NCBI GenBank assembly: GCA_013287085.1
Contig: JABDEM010000010.1
Span: 1 to 44,610, forward strand
DNA length: 44,610 nt
From: Gammaproteobacteria bacterium
GTDB lineage: Bacteria > Pseudomonadota > Gammaproteobacteria > DSM-16500
Direction: 5' to 3'
In this document: piece by piece, positions 36,335 to 44,610 of the stretch
Numbering within the stretch: position 1 is the stretch's first letter
How the letters are laid out: every line of letters begins with the position of its first letter
Position numbers and translations under genes: made by a program
The notes under the pieces: generated by a model
The model's input: only the letters and a program-made list of their open reading frames with translations
What the model was told of the DNA's origin: nothing
Databases searched by the model: none

Positions 36335-36871
36335 CGTTAATTTTGATGGGACATCAATTCCATTAATGGTAGTAAAACCTAAATAATGGATTTGCCAGCC
36401 AGCTTGATCGAGTTCCACAATATGACCGTATTCGTCCAAACGTTTTTGGGAAGCTATGCTCGGTACGGGCAATCCTCGTACCCAATAATACATATTAGAT
36501 ACTGGCAAGCGCCAATGAAGTTGTTCGGCTAATAAAGTTTCAGGGCTATTCGCTGTAAATCTTTGGCCATTGGACATCGCTAAATTCACGTGACCTGGTT
36601 GACCCGTTAGAATAAAAGATCCTGCACCTAAGGGCGCATCCATCGCAATCGTATAAGCAGTATTTCGTTGCTGCCAATTTAAACTCGCGCTTACATTATC
36701 TTGCGGGGTACGTATGCCTATCGCACCTTGTAGATTCCAGTTTTGAATAGAGCTTAAAGTTTGTTGGCGTTTTTCAGTGGGAATAGGTTTGCTTTGGGCT
36801 AAAGGCGCTGTGGTTTCAGTGGTGGCGCAGCTTGTTAATGTTAAAATAAGCAATCCTAGTAATATTCGCAT
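36275..36871 (-). CDS. lolB: outer-membrane lipoprotein LolB
   Basis: 198 residues. Signal MRILLGLLILTLTSC with lipobox LTSC. The mature domain has the LolB landmarks IQNWNLQGAIGIRTPQDNVSASLNW and WVRGLPVP, then LDQAGWQIHYLGF. It receives lipoproteins from periplasmic LolA and inserts them in the outer membrane. Divergent from hemA as in most gammaproteobacteria. Its 3' end is overlapped by the convergent repeat protein for 60 bp, unusually long. Confidence 0.95.
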   Translation of the reverse strand: MRILLGLLILTLTSCATTETTAPLAQSKPIPTEKRQQTLSSIQNWNLQGAIGIRTPQDNVSASLNWQQRNTAYTIAMDAPLGAGSFILTGQPGHVNLAMSNGQRFTANSPETLLAEQLHWRLPVSNMYYWVRGLPVPSIASQKRLDEYGHIVELDQAGWQIHYLGFTTINGIDVPSKLTLNTSSSISVRVVINKWVLS

Positions 36872-36946
36872 ACCAATCCTTCATTAAAATAAAATCATCA
36901 TACCTTTTTGCTTTCTTACTGTCATTTATCTTACAATGGCGAACTT

Positions 36947-38131
36947 ATGCCTATTGTTGCCTGTGGAATTAATCATAAAACTGCCCCTATCGCTTTGCGC
37001 GAGCGGGTGGTTTTCGCCCCCGAAAAGATCCCATTGTACCTTAGTGATTTGATTAATAACGAAAATATTCCAGAAGCGGTATTGATTTCAACGTGTAATC
37101 GTACGGAATTATATTGTCACACAGATAATATAGAACAGGCGATGGATTGGTTTCTAAAACAGCATGCAGTAGCAGAAGAAGTATTGCGTCCCGTCCTTTA
37201 TTGCCATACGAACGAAGAAGCTGTACAGCATATGATCAGCGTGGCTTGTGGCTTAGATTCTTTGGTATTAGGGGAGCCGCAAATATTAGGTCAAATGAAA
37301 GAAGCATTTTCAGAAAGTTGTGCGGCAGGGAGTGTGCGCACGACCTTTCATCGATTATTTCAGCAAATATTTTCAGTTGCTAAAGAAGTCAGAACACACA
37401 CCAGTTTAGGCGCTTGCCCGGTTTCGATTGCATCGACCGCTGTTAATTTAATCAAACAAGTTTCAGAACGCGCTCTCAATGAATCTTCAATCTTATTACT
37501 GGGTGCGGGTGATACCATTGAATTAGTTTTACGCCATCTTAAAAATCACAACCCTAAAGAAATCATCATTATTAATCGCGATAGAGAAAAATCTAAACTA
37601 TTAGCCACTCAATATGAAGGTGAGTCTTATGCTTTTTCAGATTTATCTAAAATCTTAAAAAAAGTCGATGTGGTGATTTCAGCGACTGCAAGTCCGACCC
37701 CTATTATCACTAAAGAAATGCTGAGTGAGATTCATCAATCTTTAATTTTAGTGGATTTGGCAGTGCCGCGTGATATTGATGATGCAGTGCGAGATCTATC
37801 CCATATAAAATTATTTTCAGTGGATGATTTAAAAACGATTGTGCAGAAACATTTGCATGGGCGCGAACATGCAGCCGATAAAGCGCGTGAAGTGATTACA
37901 GAAAAAACAAAAGATTTTATGAGCTGGGTGCATGCCATCGATAAAGTGGCATCCACTATTCGTGCTTATCGCAAACAAATGGAAGGGTTATGCGAAGAAG
38001 AATTAACCAAATCACTACGTCAATTGCATCAAGGTGAAGATGCAGTCGAAGTGTTAACGGGTTTTGCGCGAGCTCTCACCAATAAATTATTGCATTTGCC
38101 TACGGTTCATTTGCGAGAAGAAGTCTCATGA
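36947..38131 (+). CDS. hemA: glutamyl-tRNA reductase
   Basis: 394 residues from ATG 36947, chosen because the conserved fold begins at [13 protein letters not shown]; the TTG at 36908 would add an unconserved tail. Catalytic Cys50 is in [27 protein letters not shown] and the NADPH-binding [16 protein letters not shown] follow. It makes glutamate-1-semialdehyde from Glu-tRNA, the first C5-pathway step to haem. It overlaps prfA by 4 bp (ATGA), the canonical hemA-prfA-prmC operon. Confidence 0.97.
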   Translation: MPIVACGINHKTAPIALRERVVFAPEKIPLYLSDLINNENIPEAVLISTCNRTELYCHTDNIEQAMDWFLKQHAVAEEVLRPVLYCHTNEEAVQHMISVACGLDSLVLGEPQILGQMKEAFSESCAAGSVRTTFHRLFQQIFSVAKEVRTHTSLGACPVSIASTAVNLIKQVSERALNESSILLLGAGDTIELVLRHLKNHNPKEIIIINRDREKSKLLATQYEGESYAFSDLSKILKKVDVVISATASPTPIITKEMLSEIHQSLILVDLAVPRDIDDAVRDLSHIKLFSVDDLKTIVQKHLHGREHAADKAREVITEKTKDFMSWVHAIDKVASTIRAYRKQMEGLCEEELTKSLRQLHQGEDAVEVLTGFARALTNKLLHLPTVHLREEVS

Positions 38132-39210
38132 AAGCTTCTTTAGAAAAAAAATTACAAACTTTAGTGGAACGTCACGAAGAATTAAAAGCTTTGTTGTCAG
38201 ATCCTGAAACTATTTCGCAACAAAATAAATTTCGAGAATTTTCCAAAGAGTATTCTCAATTAGAGCCTTTAGTAAATACTTTTACGGGCTATCAATCCGC
38301 CTTAAAAGAAAAAGAAAATATTTTAGAGTTAATGAAAGACCCTGATCCTGAATTACAACAAATGGCGAAACAAGAATTTAAGCCTTTAGAAGAACTAATA
38401 GAAAAGTTACAACAAGATATTCAAGTTTTATTATTGCCGCGTGATCCTAATGACGATAAAAATATTTTCTTAGAAATTCGCGCCGGAGCTGGCGGCGATG
38501 AAGCTTCTATTTTTGCGGGTGATTTATGTCGTATGTATACCCGTTATGCGGAAAGTAAACGCTATCAAATCGAAGTGATTAGCTCGAGTGCCGGTGAGCA
38601 TGGGGGCTATAAAGAAATTATTTTACGTATTTTAGGTCAAGGTGCGTATTCAATTTTTAAATTTGAATCCGGTGTGCATCGGGTACAACGCGTGCCAGAT
38701 ACCGAAGCACAAGGCAGAGTGCATACTTCAACGTGTACGATTGCCGTATTACCTGAAATTGATGAAATTGAATCGATTGCTATAAACCCCGCTGATCTAA
38801 GAGTAGATACTTATAGAGCTTCAGGCGCCGGCGGTCAGCATGTTAATAAAACCGATTCCGCGATTCGTATTACCCATATCCCGACGGGTACGGTTGTTGA
38901 GTGCCAAGAAGAGCGCTCGCAACATAAAAACAGAGCTAAAGCCATGGCTTTGTTGCAATCCAGATTGTTAGCGCACGAGCAAGAAAAACAGCGCAAAGAA
39001 CAAGCCCAAACCCGAAGAGATTTAGTGGGTACCGGTGATCGTTCAGAACGGATTAGAACTTATAATTTTCCTCAGGGCCGCTTAACCGATCATAGAATTA
39101 ATTTAACCCTCTATAAATTACCCGACATTATGGAAGGTGATTTAGCCGATGTAATTGACGCTTTAATTCGTGAGCATCAAGCAGATTTACTCGCAACCCT
39201 TGGTGATTAA
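38128..39210 (+). CDS. prfA: peptide chain release factor 1
   Basis: 360 residues. GGQ (235-237) lies in [20 protein letters not shown], and the stop-codon recognition tripeptide is PDT (about 190-192) in [15 protein letters not shown], the P-x-T type of RF1 and not the SPF of RF2. It terminates at UAA and UAG. Starts inside the hemA stop and is followed by prmC, whose product methylates the GGQ glutamine. Confidence 0.98.
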   Translation: MKASLEKKLQTLVERHEELKALLSDPETISQQNKFREFSKEYSQLEPLVNTFTGYQSALKEKENILELMKDPDPELQQMAKQEFKPLEELIEKLQQDIQVLLLPRDPNDDKNIFLEIRAGAGGDEASIFAGDLCRMYTRYAESKRYQIEVISSSAGEHGGYKEIILRILGQGAYSIFKFESGVHRVQRVPDTEAQGRVHTSTCTIAVLPEIDEIESIAINPADLRVDTYRASGAGGQHVNKTDSAIRITHIPTGTVVECQEERSQHKNRAKAMALLQSRLLAHEQEKQRKEQAQTRRDLVGTGDRSERIRTYNFPQGRLTDHRINLTLYKLPDIMEGDLADVIDALIREHQADLLATLGD

Positions 39211-39977
39211 TGTCATTGGAACAAGATATTTTATTGGCTCATGTTTTAAAAAAACCGCGCAGTTATATTTTGGCACATCGTGATGAACCCTTAACGCCTG
39301 TCCTGCAAATACAGTTTGATGAATTATGGAATCGATTTCAGCAAGGGGAACCCATTGCTTATTTAATAGGCCACAAAGAATTTTGGTCACTGGATTTAAT
39401 AGTCAATGAGCATGTTTTAATTCCGCGCCCCGAAACCGAGTTGCTTGTTGAATTAGTTTTAAAACACACAGAAGAAAAAGTTCGCATTGCAGATTTAGGA
39501 ACAGGGTCTGGGGCAATTGCTTTAGCGCTGGCTCGTGAGAGACCTCATTGGGAGATTTATGCGACGGATCAATCGCAAGAAGCTTTAAATGTAGCAAAAC
39601 AAAATGCTGAGCATTTATCTCTTTCCAATATTCAATTTTTATTAAGCCATTGGTGTGAAGCTCTTCCTAAATTTTTTTTTGATATTATCGTCAGTAACCC
39701 GCCTTATATTGCAGAAGGCGATAGTCACTTAAAGGATTTGCGCTATGAGCCCCAAGCGGCATTGGTTTCAGGAAGAAAAGGGTTGGATGCGATGGCTGAA
39801 ATTATTCCTTCAGCCATTCACTATTTAAAACCGGGCGGCATGCTTTTCATTGAGCATGGATATAACCAAGGCTCGGCGGTGACTCACCTTTTTAAAAGTT
39901 GCGGTTACAATCACATTCAAACCCACAAAGACTATGCGGGCTTGGATCGGGTGACCAGTGGAATCATAACGCTTTGA
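39210..39977 (+). CDS. prmC: release factor glutamine methyltransferase
   Basis: 255 residues. N-terminal helical domain, then the Rossmann methyltransferase with IADLGTGSGAIALALA (AdoMet site) and the catalytic VSNPPYIAEG. PRPETELLVE is another family mark. It methylates the GGQ glutamine of RF1/RF2. The start codon overlaps the prfA stop by one base. Confidence 0.97.
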   Translation: MSLEQDILLAHVLKKPRSYILAHRDEPLTPVLQIQFDELWNRFQQGEPIAYLIGHKEFWSLDLIVNEHVLIPRPETELLVELVLKHTEEKVRIADLGTGSGAIALALARERPHWEIYATDQSQEALNVAKQNAEHLSLSNIQFLLSHWCEALPKFFFDIIVSNPPYIAEGDSHLKDLRYEPQAALVSGRKGLDAMAEIIPSAIHYLKPGGMLFIEHGYNQGSAVTHLFKSCGYNHIQTHKDYAGLDRVTSGIITL

Positions 39978-39995
39978 TTTTAAAATGATTTTTTT

Positions 39996-40028
39996 CTTAA
40001 TATTTCCTTAAGGTAGTCTCTGTACAAT
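39996..40028 (+). promoter_or_regulatory. PmrA-like box and -10 of the 426-aa gene
   Basis: CTTAA (39996-40000), TATTTC, CTTAA (40007-40011), 11 nt, TACAAT (40023-40028). The core CTTAATATTTCCTTAAG is the closest in the window to the published PmrA site of Legionella and Coxiella. Starts 63 bp before ATG 40059, after the prmC stop. Confidence 0.7.
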
Positions 40029-40058
40029 ACAATGACTTAAATCATTTTAGAGAAAATT

Positions 40059-41339
40059 ATGGCAGCAAGTAACCGACAGTCCGATACCTATCAACGAGCC
40101 ATAAACCAGGCTTTGCATGATGAAATTAGTAAGGTAGAGCCTGACGATGCTGCATTGCGAGATTTACTTGCAGTAGGCGCGGATCCTGATTATCAGCCAG
40201 AAGGTGAAAAAACCAAAGCTACGATTCAAATCGCCTCGGAAAAAAAAGGAGTCACAGCCTTAGAAATATTATTACCCTACTCAAAAAATGCATGGTTAAG
40301 AGGGGGTGCTTTATGGGATTTATGTGATAAGCGTGATCCCCAAATCCAAAAACAGGCATTGCCCCTCATTAAACAAATATTAAGAGGAGAACCCAGGGTT
40401 AATCTTGATATAAGTTGGGAACGGCCTTGTAATAATAAGTATGATCCAACCTTTTGTTCTCATCCGAAAGGCCACGTAAGACATGAAGTTATGCCTATCC
40501 ACGCAGCAATTTATCATCGAAATCTCCCATTATTACAAATGTTAGTCGATTATGGTGCGCGTATTGATACGTTATTTTCTGATCTCGACCCTCACGCTCC
40601 TAAAATTGTGCTGAGAGCGGGAAAGACGGCATTTGACTTAATTCAATCCAGCCAATTACCCGAAGTTGAAAAAAAACAATATCGCGCAGCTTTATTGCGT
40701 CGGTTTGAGAGAGATAAAGTGCGGATTTTAGAGTTAGAAAAACAGAATGAAGAGCGCAAGCTACTCCCTGAGATTATTGGGATCGTGCAAGAATATTTAT
40801 TGCCCAAAGATGAGTTGACTGAACTTCTGAAGGAAAAATCTGATTTTGCTCCCCAATTAAAAAGACAAGAAGAAATTAAAGCCGAAGCAGAAGAGCTGAA
40901 ACGAAAACAAGAAGAAGCTACCATCAAAGCAGGGGCATTTAGCCGACAGCTCGTTGAGGAAAGGGAAGAGAGAGAAAGACAACTAGAACAAGCAAGGCTA
41001 GAGCGCATGAGACTAGATGAAGAAAAAGCATTGGGTGATTTTAGAAAAGATTTAAAAACTTATGCAACGTTGCAATGTACACGCTTGGATACGGGTGAAG
41101 AGCAAAAAAATCCCCCAAAATGGAAAAATTTTAAGAACATTGAGCGAGCTATTGATGAAGCTAAATCCCTTAATGAGCTTAAACGATTGACACTTGAGAT
41201 GAGAGATTTATCTCGCCTTCATCGCGAAGGTGGCTGGATGGGGTTGTTTAAACTAAATTGTTTTCGTTGGCCCCAAAGTTACCACGAGTATTATGCGCAT
41301 TTTAATCAAGATGATACGCCTAAAGGATTAAGGCGGTAA
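40059..41339 (+). CDS. ankyrin-like / coiled-coil protein; candidate PmrA-controlled Dot/Icm effector
   Basis: 426 residues. Residues ~45-60 (ALRDLLAVGADPDYQ) and ~148-170 (MPIHAAIYHRNLPLLQMLVDYGARID) are ankyrin-repeat-like, separated by a helical spacer with a Cys/His-bearing segment (RPCNNKYDPTFCSHPKGH). About 230-335 is a long Glu/Lys/Arg coiled coil (EEIKAEAEELKRKQEEAT, EEREERERQLEQARLERM). The C-terminus has aromatic residues (SYHEYYAHFNQDD) and ends GLRR. The N-terminus MAAS is like the 222/351-aa pair. No signal peptide. Strong ribosome site (TTTAGAGAAA, weaker) and PmrA-like promoter. Ankyrin-bearing effectors are common in Legionella and Coxiella; function unknown. Confidence 0.65.
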   Translation: MAASNRQSDTYQRAINQALHDEISKVEPDDAALRDLLAVGADPDYQPEGEKTKATIQIASEKKGVTALEILLPYSKNAWLRGGALWDLCDKRDPQIQKQALPLIKQILRGEPRVNLDISWERPCNNKYDPTFCSHPKGHVRHEVMPIHAAIYHRNLPLLQMLVDYGARIDTLFSDLDPHAPKIVLRAGKTAFDLIQSSQLPEVEKKQYRAALLRRFERDKVRILELEKQNEERKLLPEIIGIVQEYLLPKDELTELLKEKSDFAPQLKRQEEIKAEAEELKRKQEEATIKAGAFSRQLVEEREERERQLEQARLERMRLDEEKALGDFRKDLKTYATLQCTRLDTGEEQKNPPKWKNFKNIERAIDEAKSLNELKRLTLEMRDLSRLHREGGWMGLFKLNCFRWPQSYHEYYAHFNQDDTPKGLRR

Positions 41340-41409
41340 ATTGATTTTTAACATTGCAGAGCCCCGTGGTTTTTGGTATAGATGACTAACTATATTAAGG
41401 AGAGTCGTA

Positions 41410-41850
41410 ATGGCCACCAAAGATATTTTAGAGCCAAGTTTGGAAGTATTAGGAATTTCGCCCTATAAACCTAAGAAAACCGAAGAATATATGGGTCTTA
41501 AAATGCGTGAGCATTTTACGACTATTTTATCCGCTTTAAGAAAACGCATCATGGAAGAAGCGGATCGCACCGTGACCCACATGAAAGATGAAGCGGTTAA
41601 TTACCCAGATCCCAATGACAGAGCCAGCCAAGAAGAAGAATTCAGGTTAGAACTAAGAGCTCGTGATCGTGAACGTAAGTTGTTGAAAAAAATAGAAGAT
41701 GCGTTGCAACTCTTGAAAGATAAAGAGTACGGCTATTGTGAGGTTTGCGGCGTTGAAATTGGTTTACGAAGACTTGAGGCAAGACCTACCGCCACCCTTT
41801 GTATCGATTGTAAGACTTTAGATGAAATTCGAGAAAAACAGCAAGGGTAG
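41410..41850 (+). CDS. dksA: RNA polymerase-binding transcription factor DksA
   Basis: 146 residues. A coiled-coil hairpin (about 35-110) with the acidic tip DEAVNYPDPNDRASQEEEF is followed by the zinc finger CEVCG...CIDCK (four Cys). It binds the RNA polymerase secondary channel and works with ppGpp in the stringent response, which controls stationary-phase virulence in Legionella. A TTAAGGAGAG ribosome site precedes ATG 41410. It lies just upstream of dotM; in the Legionella genome the neighbour of icmP is icmQ, so this junction differs. Confidence 0.97.
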   Translation: MATKDILEPSLEVLGISPYKPKKTEEYMGLKMREHFTTILSALRKRIMEEADRTVTHMKDEAVNYPDPNDRASQEEEFRLELRARDRERKLLKKIEDALQLLKDKEYGYCEVCGVEIGLRRLEARPTATLCIDCKTLDEIREKQQG

Positions 41851-41851
41851 A

Positions 41852-41867
41852 AGACTAAATTTAGTCT
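41852..41867. promoter_or_regulatory. 16-bp perfect palindrome between dksA and dotM
   Basis: AGACTAAATTTAGTCT starts 2 bp after the dksA stop. A TATACT box (41867-41872) overlaps its right end and lies 48 bp before dotM. It may be an operator over a dotM-dotL promoter or a short dksA terminator stem (no GC-rich core or U-tract, so the latter is weak). Confidence 0.4.
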
Positions 41868-41919
41868 ATACTTAATAAGGAAAGTTTGTTAACTCGGTAA
41901 AGCGCATGAGGGTACCAGC

Positions 41920-43074
41920 ATGGCAGCAGCACCGCAGCAGGGCGGGGGCGACCAGGGAAATAACGCAGGGATTTTGTGGACGGTCGCAGCTATTTTTGCT
42001 GCGGGCGCAGCGATTTGGTATGGCCTCAAAAAATATATCGTCGTTGGTTTTCTTCATTTAAAATTGTGGGAAATTGACATTGTTAACACCTTCTTTAATT
42101 CCATTGGTTTTCAAAAACCTAATCTAGAAAATTTACATACTTTATTGGCGAATGTGCTTGCCGGTCCCAATCCCAGCGTATTAACTTTTAATCAAATACT
42201 GATGATTGGCCAAGAAGTGGGAAATTATTATAAATATCCTTTAGTTGTACTCTTGCTGATATTATCTGTCGCCGTCTTTTTTGGTAATTCTACACGTGTT
42301 TTTAAGCGTACTTATAGTATGAAAGAGTTTGTTAAATTAGAACAAGTCAATTGGCCGCAAATTACGCCAGTGGTCGGTTTGGATTTGGTGAAACAAGATT
42401 TGGATAAAGGCCCTTGGGCTATGGCTATGACTCCTTTTCAGTTTTGTAGGAGACATAAATTATTTGAAGAGTACAAAAGAACAGGCGAAGGATTATCAGC
42501 GCGCGAGCGCAGCAAAATAGAAGTCTCTTTAAGACGAGGGCAGGCCTCTAAAGTATTCGCCATACAATTAGGTCCCTTATGGCAAGGGGTGAATAAATTA
42601 CCCCCTTATGCGCGTGCGTTGTTTGCGGCTTTCGCAGCGAAAGCCAATGCAGATAGCAAGGCTGCCGCAGACCTTTTAGCAAGAATTGCAAGATCATCAT
42701 CAGGTAAATTGGATTTTACTGGGGCGGATGCATTAATTAAAAAATATGGGACTTCACCTATAGTCGAACACGCTGTGAATAGCCATGCTTATGTATTGAC
42801 CGTCATGATCTCTATGCTGATCGCAGCGCGCGAGGATGGAGTGCAAGCATCGGCAGATTTTCTTTGGTTAAAACCCGTCGATAGACGATTATGGTTTGTA
42901 TTAAATACGGTGGGTAGACAAACACCTTTTGTAGAAGCTGCGGGTCCTTTTGCCCATTGGTTAGCCGAAAGAGATATGGGGAAAAAGATATTAGTGCCTA
43001 TGATTGAAGAAGCAACTAATGCATTGGAATTGGTTTTGAAAGAAATAATCTATAAACCAGAAGAGGCTAAATAA
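41920..43074 (+). CDS. dotM: type IVB secretion system coupling-complex protein DotM/IcmP
   Basis: 384 residues. Membrane segments at about residues 14-32 (WTVAAIFAAGAAIWYGL) and ~105-125 (YPLVVLLLILSVAVFFG) precede a cytoplasmic domain. The stretch AMAMTPFQFCRRHKLFEEYK and the later NSHAYVLTVMISMLIAAREDG and DFLWLKPVDRRLWFVLNTVGR are diagnostic of IcmP/DotM. It sits with DotL in the inner-membrane coupling complex that receives effectors; in Legionella the DotM soluble domain binds acidic Glu-rich effector signals. It is 2 bp upstream of dotL, the conserved icmP-icmO order. Confidence 0.93.
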   Translation: MAAAPQQGGGDQGNNAGILWTVAAIFAAGAAIWYGLKKYIVVGFLHLKLWEIDIVNTFFNSIGFQKPNLENLHTLLANVLAGPNPSVLTFNQILMIGQEVGNYYKYPLVVLLLILSVAVFFGNSTRVFKRTYSMKEFVKLEQVNWPQITPVVGLDLVKQDLDKGPWAMAMTPFQFCRRHKLFEEYKRTGEGLSARERSKIEVSLRRGQASKVFAIQLGPLWQGVNKLPPYARALFAAFAAKANADSKAAADLLARIARSSSGKLDFTGADALIKKYGTSPIVEHAVNSHAYVLTVMISMLIAAREDGVQASADFLWLKPVDRRLWFVLNTVGRQTPFVEAAGPFAHWLAERDMGKKILVPMIEEATNALELVLKEIIYKPEEAK

Positions 43075-43076
43075 GT

Positions 43077-44610
43077 ATGTTGCAACGCGGTCTTGACGAA
43101 CACCATGAAATGCCGCCGTCGCTTTTGTTGCGGGATACCCGAACGCTTGGGATGAAGATTGTTGATTTCTTTAAAGACCCCGTCAATAGCGCAATTTTAT
43201 TATTTGGTTTTGCGATGGGGGTGTGGTTTTTTGCTGCCGCTGCAGAATTTGTCGCGTTAATTGGCGTGTTTGTTTTTTTCTATGCGTTTACTCGTAAAAG
43301 TAAACTTCCGTTTCGTATGCCGCAACGCTCAGGTGCGCTTGATTATAACGACCCACTCCCAGGCTCTAATAAACCTCGTAAGGCGCGGGGCATTAGTTTT
43401 TTTGGTAATCGCAAATCTAACAATGAAGAGTTGTGGTTTAATAATGAAGATATGCGTACCCACGTTTTAATTTTCGGATCAACCGGTAGCGGTAAAACCG
43501 TTGCTCTGACTTCGTTAGCATTTAATGCTTTAGTGCAATCCAGCGGATTTTTATACGTCGATGGCAAAGGCGATAATAGTTTATTTGCTAACGTATTTTC
43601 TATGGCCCGATTTATGGGACGAGAAGATGATATTTTGTTGATTAATTTCATGACGGGTGCAAGAGATGTCGTCGGCGCACAAGAAAAACGTTTATCAAAT
43701 ACGATGAATCCTTTTAGTAATGGTTCATCCAGTATGTTGTCGCAATTAGTAGTGAGCTTGATGGATTCAGGCGGCCAGAGCGCAGATGGTGATATGTGGA
43801 AAGGTCGTGCCATCGTGTTTGTGGAAGCGTTGATGAAAGTATTAGTGTATATGCGCGATCAAGGTAAAGTATTATTAGATGCTAATACTATCCGAAATTA
43901 TTTTGAGCTCACGCGTTTAGAGGCGATGGGTATTGATAAAATGTTTATTCGTGATAATCAAGAACCCGTTAGTTTAAGTGATGCGCCTGATTTAGTTTTA
44001 GAGCCTATTAGTAATTATCTCACTAACTTGCCAGGTTATGATCGTTCCAAAAAAGGTAAACAAGCATCCACGGTATTAGAGCAGCACGGATTTATTACCA
44101 TGCAGTTGACTCGTGCCTTCGGCTCGTTAGCGGATACTTATGGACATATTATTCGAACGAATCTTGCTGAAGTAGATTTAAAAGACGTCGTATTAAATCG
44201 CCGAATTTTAGTGGTCTTGCTTCCCGCTTTAGAAAAATCACCCGATGAATTAGCTAATTTAGGCAAAGTCATTATTGCCTCGTTAAAAGCCATGATGGCA
44301 GCTGGATTAGGTGAATCCGTAGAAGGAACTTATAGAGACGTAGTCACGCGCAAACCCACCAATGCGAATACGCCTTATATGTGTATTTTAGATGAGTATG
44401 GTTATTATGCAGTGAAAGGCTTTGCGGTGGTGCCAGCGCAAGCGCGTTCTTTAGGTTTCTCAGTCATTTTTGCGGGGCAAGATTTACCTGCCTTCCAAAA
44501 AGCCTCCAAAGAAGAAGCGGCTTCTATTGGCGCAAATACGAATATAAAAATTTGTATGAAATTAGAAGATCCGGTTGATACCTGGGATTTTTTCTCTAAA
44601 ACTGCTGGCG
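43077..44610 (+). CDS. dotL: type IVB secretion system coupling ATPase DotL/IcmO, 3' end outside window
   Basis: About 511 residues are visible of an expected ~780. After two N-terminal hydrophobic helices (about 37-70) comes the VirD4-like ATPase: Walker A GSTGSGKT at 134-141, and further in FLYVDGKGDN and, near the end, the Walker B-like CILDEYGYYAVKGFAVVPAQARSLG region with VIFAGQDLPAFQKASKEEA. The family is the type IV coupling protein that recruits substrates to the Dot/Icm channel. ATG 43077 follows the dotM stop by 2 bp. No frameshift is seen; the frame runs off the right edge. Confidence 0.95.
   Translation, partial: MLQRGLDEHHEMPPSLLLRDTRTLGMKIVDFFKDPVNSAILLFGFAMGVWFFAAAAEFVALIGVFVFFYAFTRKSKLPFRMPQRSGALDYNDPLPGSNKPRKARGISFFGNRKSNNEELWFNNEDMRTHVLIFGSTGSGKTVALTSLAFNALVQSSGFLYVDGKGDNSLFANVFSMARFMGREDDILLINFMTGARDVVGAQEKRLSNTMNPFSNGSSSMLSQLVVSLMDSGGQSADGDMWKGRAIVFVEALMKVLVYMRDQGKVLLDANTIRNYFELTRLEAMGIDKMFIRDNQEPVSLSDAPDLVLEPISNYLTNLPGYDRSKKGKQASTVLEQHGFITMQLTRAFGSLADTYGHIIRTNLAEVDLKDVVLNRRILVVLLPALEKSPDELANLGKVIIASLKAMMAAGLGESVEGTYRDVVTRKPTNANTPYMCILDEYGYYAVKGFAVVPAQARSLGFSVIFAGQDLPAFQKASKEEAASIGANTNIKICMKLEDPVDTWDFFSKTAG

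Noticed and set aside
1..44610. CRISPR array, insertion sequence, prophage or tRNA
   Set aside because: No regularly spaced repeats, transposase, integrase, phage structural gene or tRNA cloverleaf was seen in reading the window.

Overview
The window is a stretch of chromosome from a gammaproteobacterium of the order Legionellales (Legionella, Coxiella, Berkiella or a relative). Two things point there. The right edge carries dotM/icmP followed by dotL/icmO, which encode coupling proteins of the Dot/Icm type IVB secretion system. The housekeeping blocks keep gammaproteobacterial order: rplY-pth-ychF, rppH-ptsP-lgt-thyA, lolB/hemA-prfA-prmC and gcvT-H-PA-PB. Several unrecognised, eukaryote-flavoured or coiled-coil genes that look like Dot/Icm effectors lie between these blocks. 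The genus cannot be fixed from the sequence alone. No tRNA, rRNA, CRISPR array, insertion sequence or replication origin was seen.

Layout. 1-8.85 kb is an AT-rich accessory region. It holds a truncated 2'-5' RNA ligase-like gene, a cpYpsA/SLOG protein, a cupin, and an operon under an XRE-S24 repressor (VUT-type transporter, CpdA-like phosphodiesterase, unknown protein). An unknown gene, a GNAT, a VOC protein and a divergent pair of large coiled-coil proteins follow. 8.85-11.7 kb has a PhzF-like protein and two candidate effectors; the second carries a duplicated domain around a bipartite nuclear-localisation-like linker. 11.9-14.3 kb is rplY-pth-ychF. 14.3-16.1 kb is a two-gene operon of paralogous unknowns. 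16.1-21.2 kb runs leftward as a 73-aa protein gene, rnr, rlmB, murJ and a MazG-like gene. 21.3-26.4 kb is rppH-ptsP-(TauE)-lgt-thyA. 26.5-30.8 kb has dapB with a strong terminator, a Cys-rich lipoprotein and two tandem secreted GH17-like glucanases. 30.8-35.1 kb is the glycine cleavage operon. 35.3-41.3 kb has a repeat-containing candidate effector, lolB, hemA-prfA-prmC and an ankyrin/coiled-coil candidate effector. 41.4-44.6 kb is dksA, dotM and the first part of dotL.

The main regulatory observation is a shared promoter architecture at three places: before the 73-aa gene, before the paralogue pair and before the ankyrin/coiled-coil gene. Each has a TTAA direct repeat with an 11-bp period, then an 11-nt gap, then a TAGAAT or TACAAT -10 box. 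This matches the PmrA-type box known to control Dot/Icm effectors in Legionella and Coxiella. It suggests a small co-regulated effector set next to the secretion genes, with rnr possibly also read from one of these promoters. All effector assignments are inference from context and composition, not from recognised effector families.
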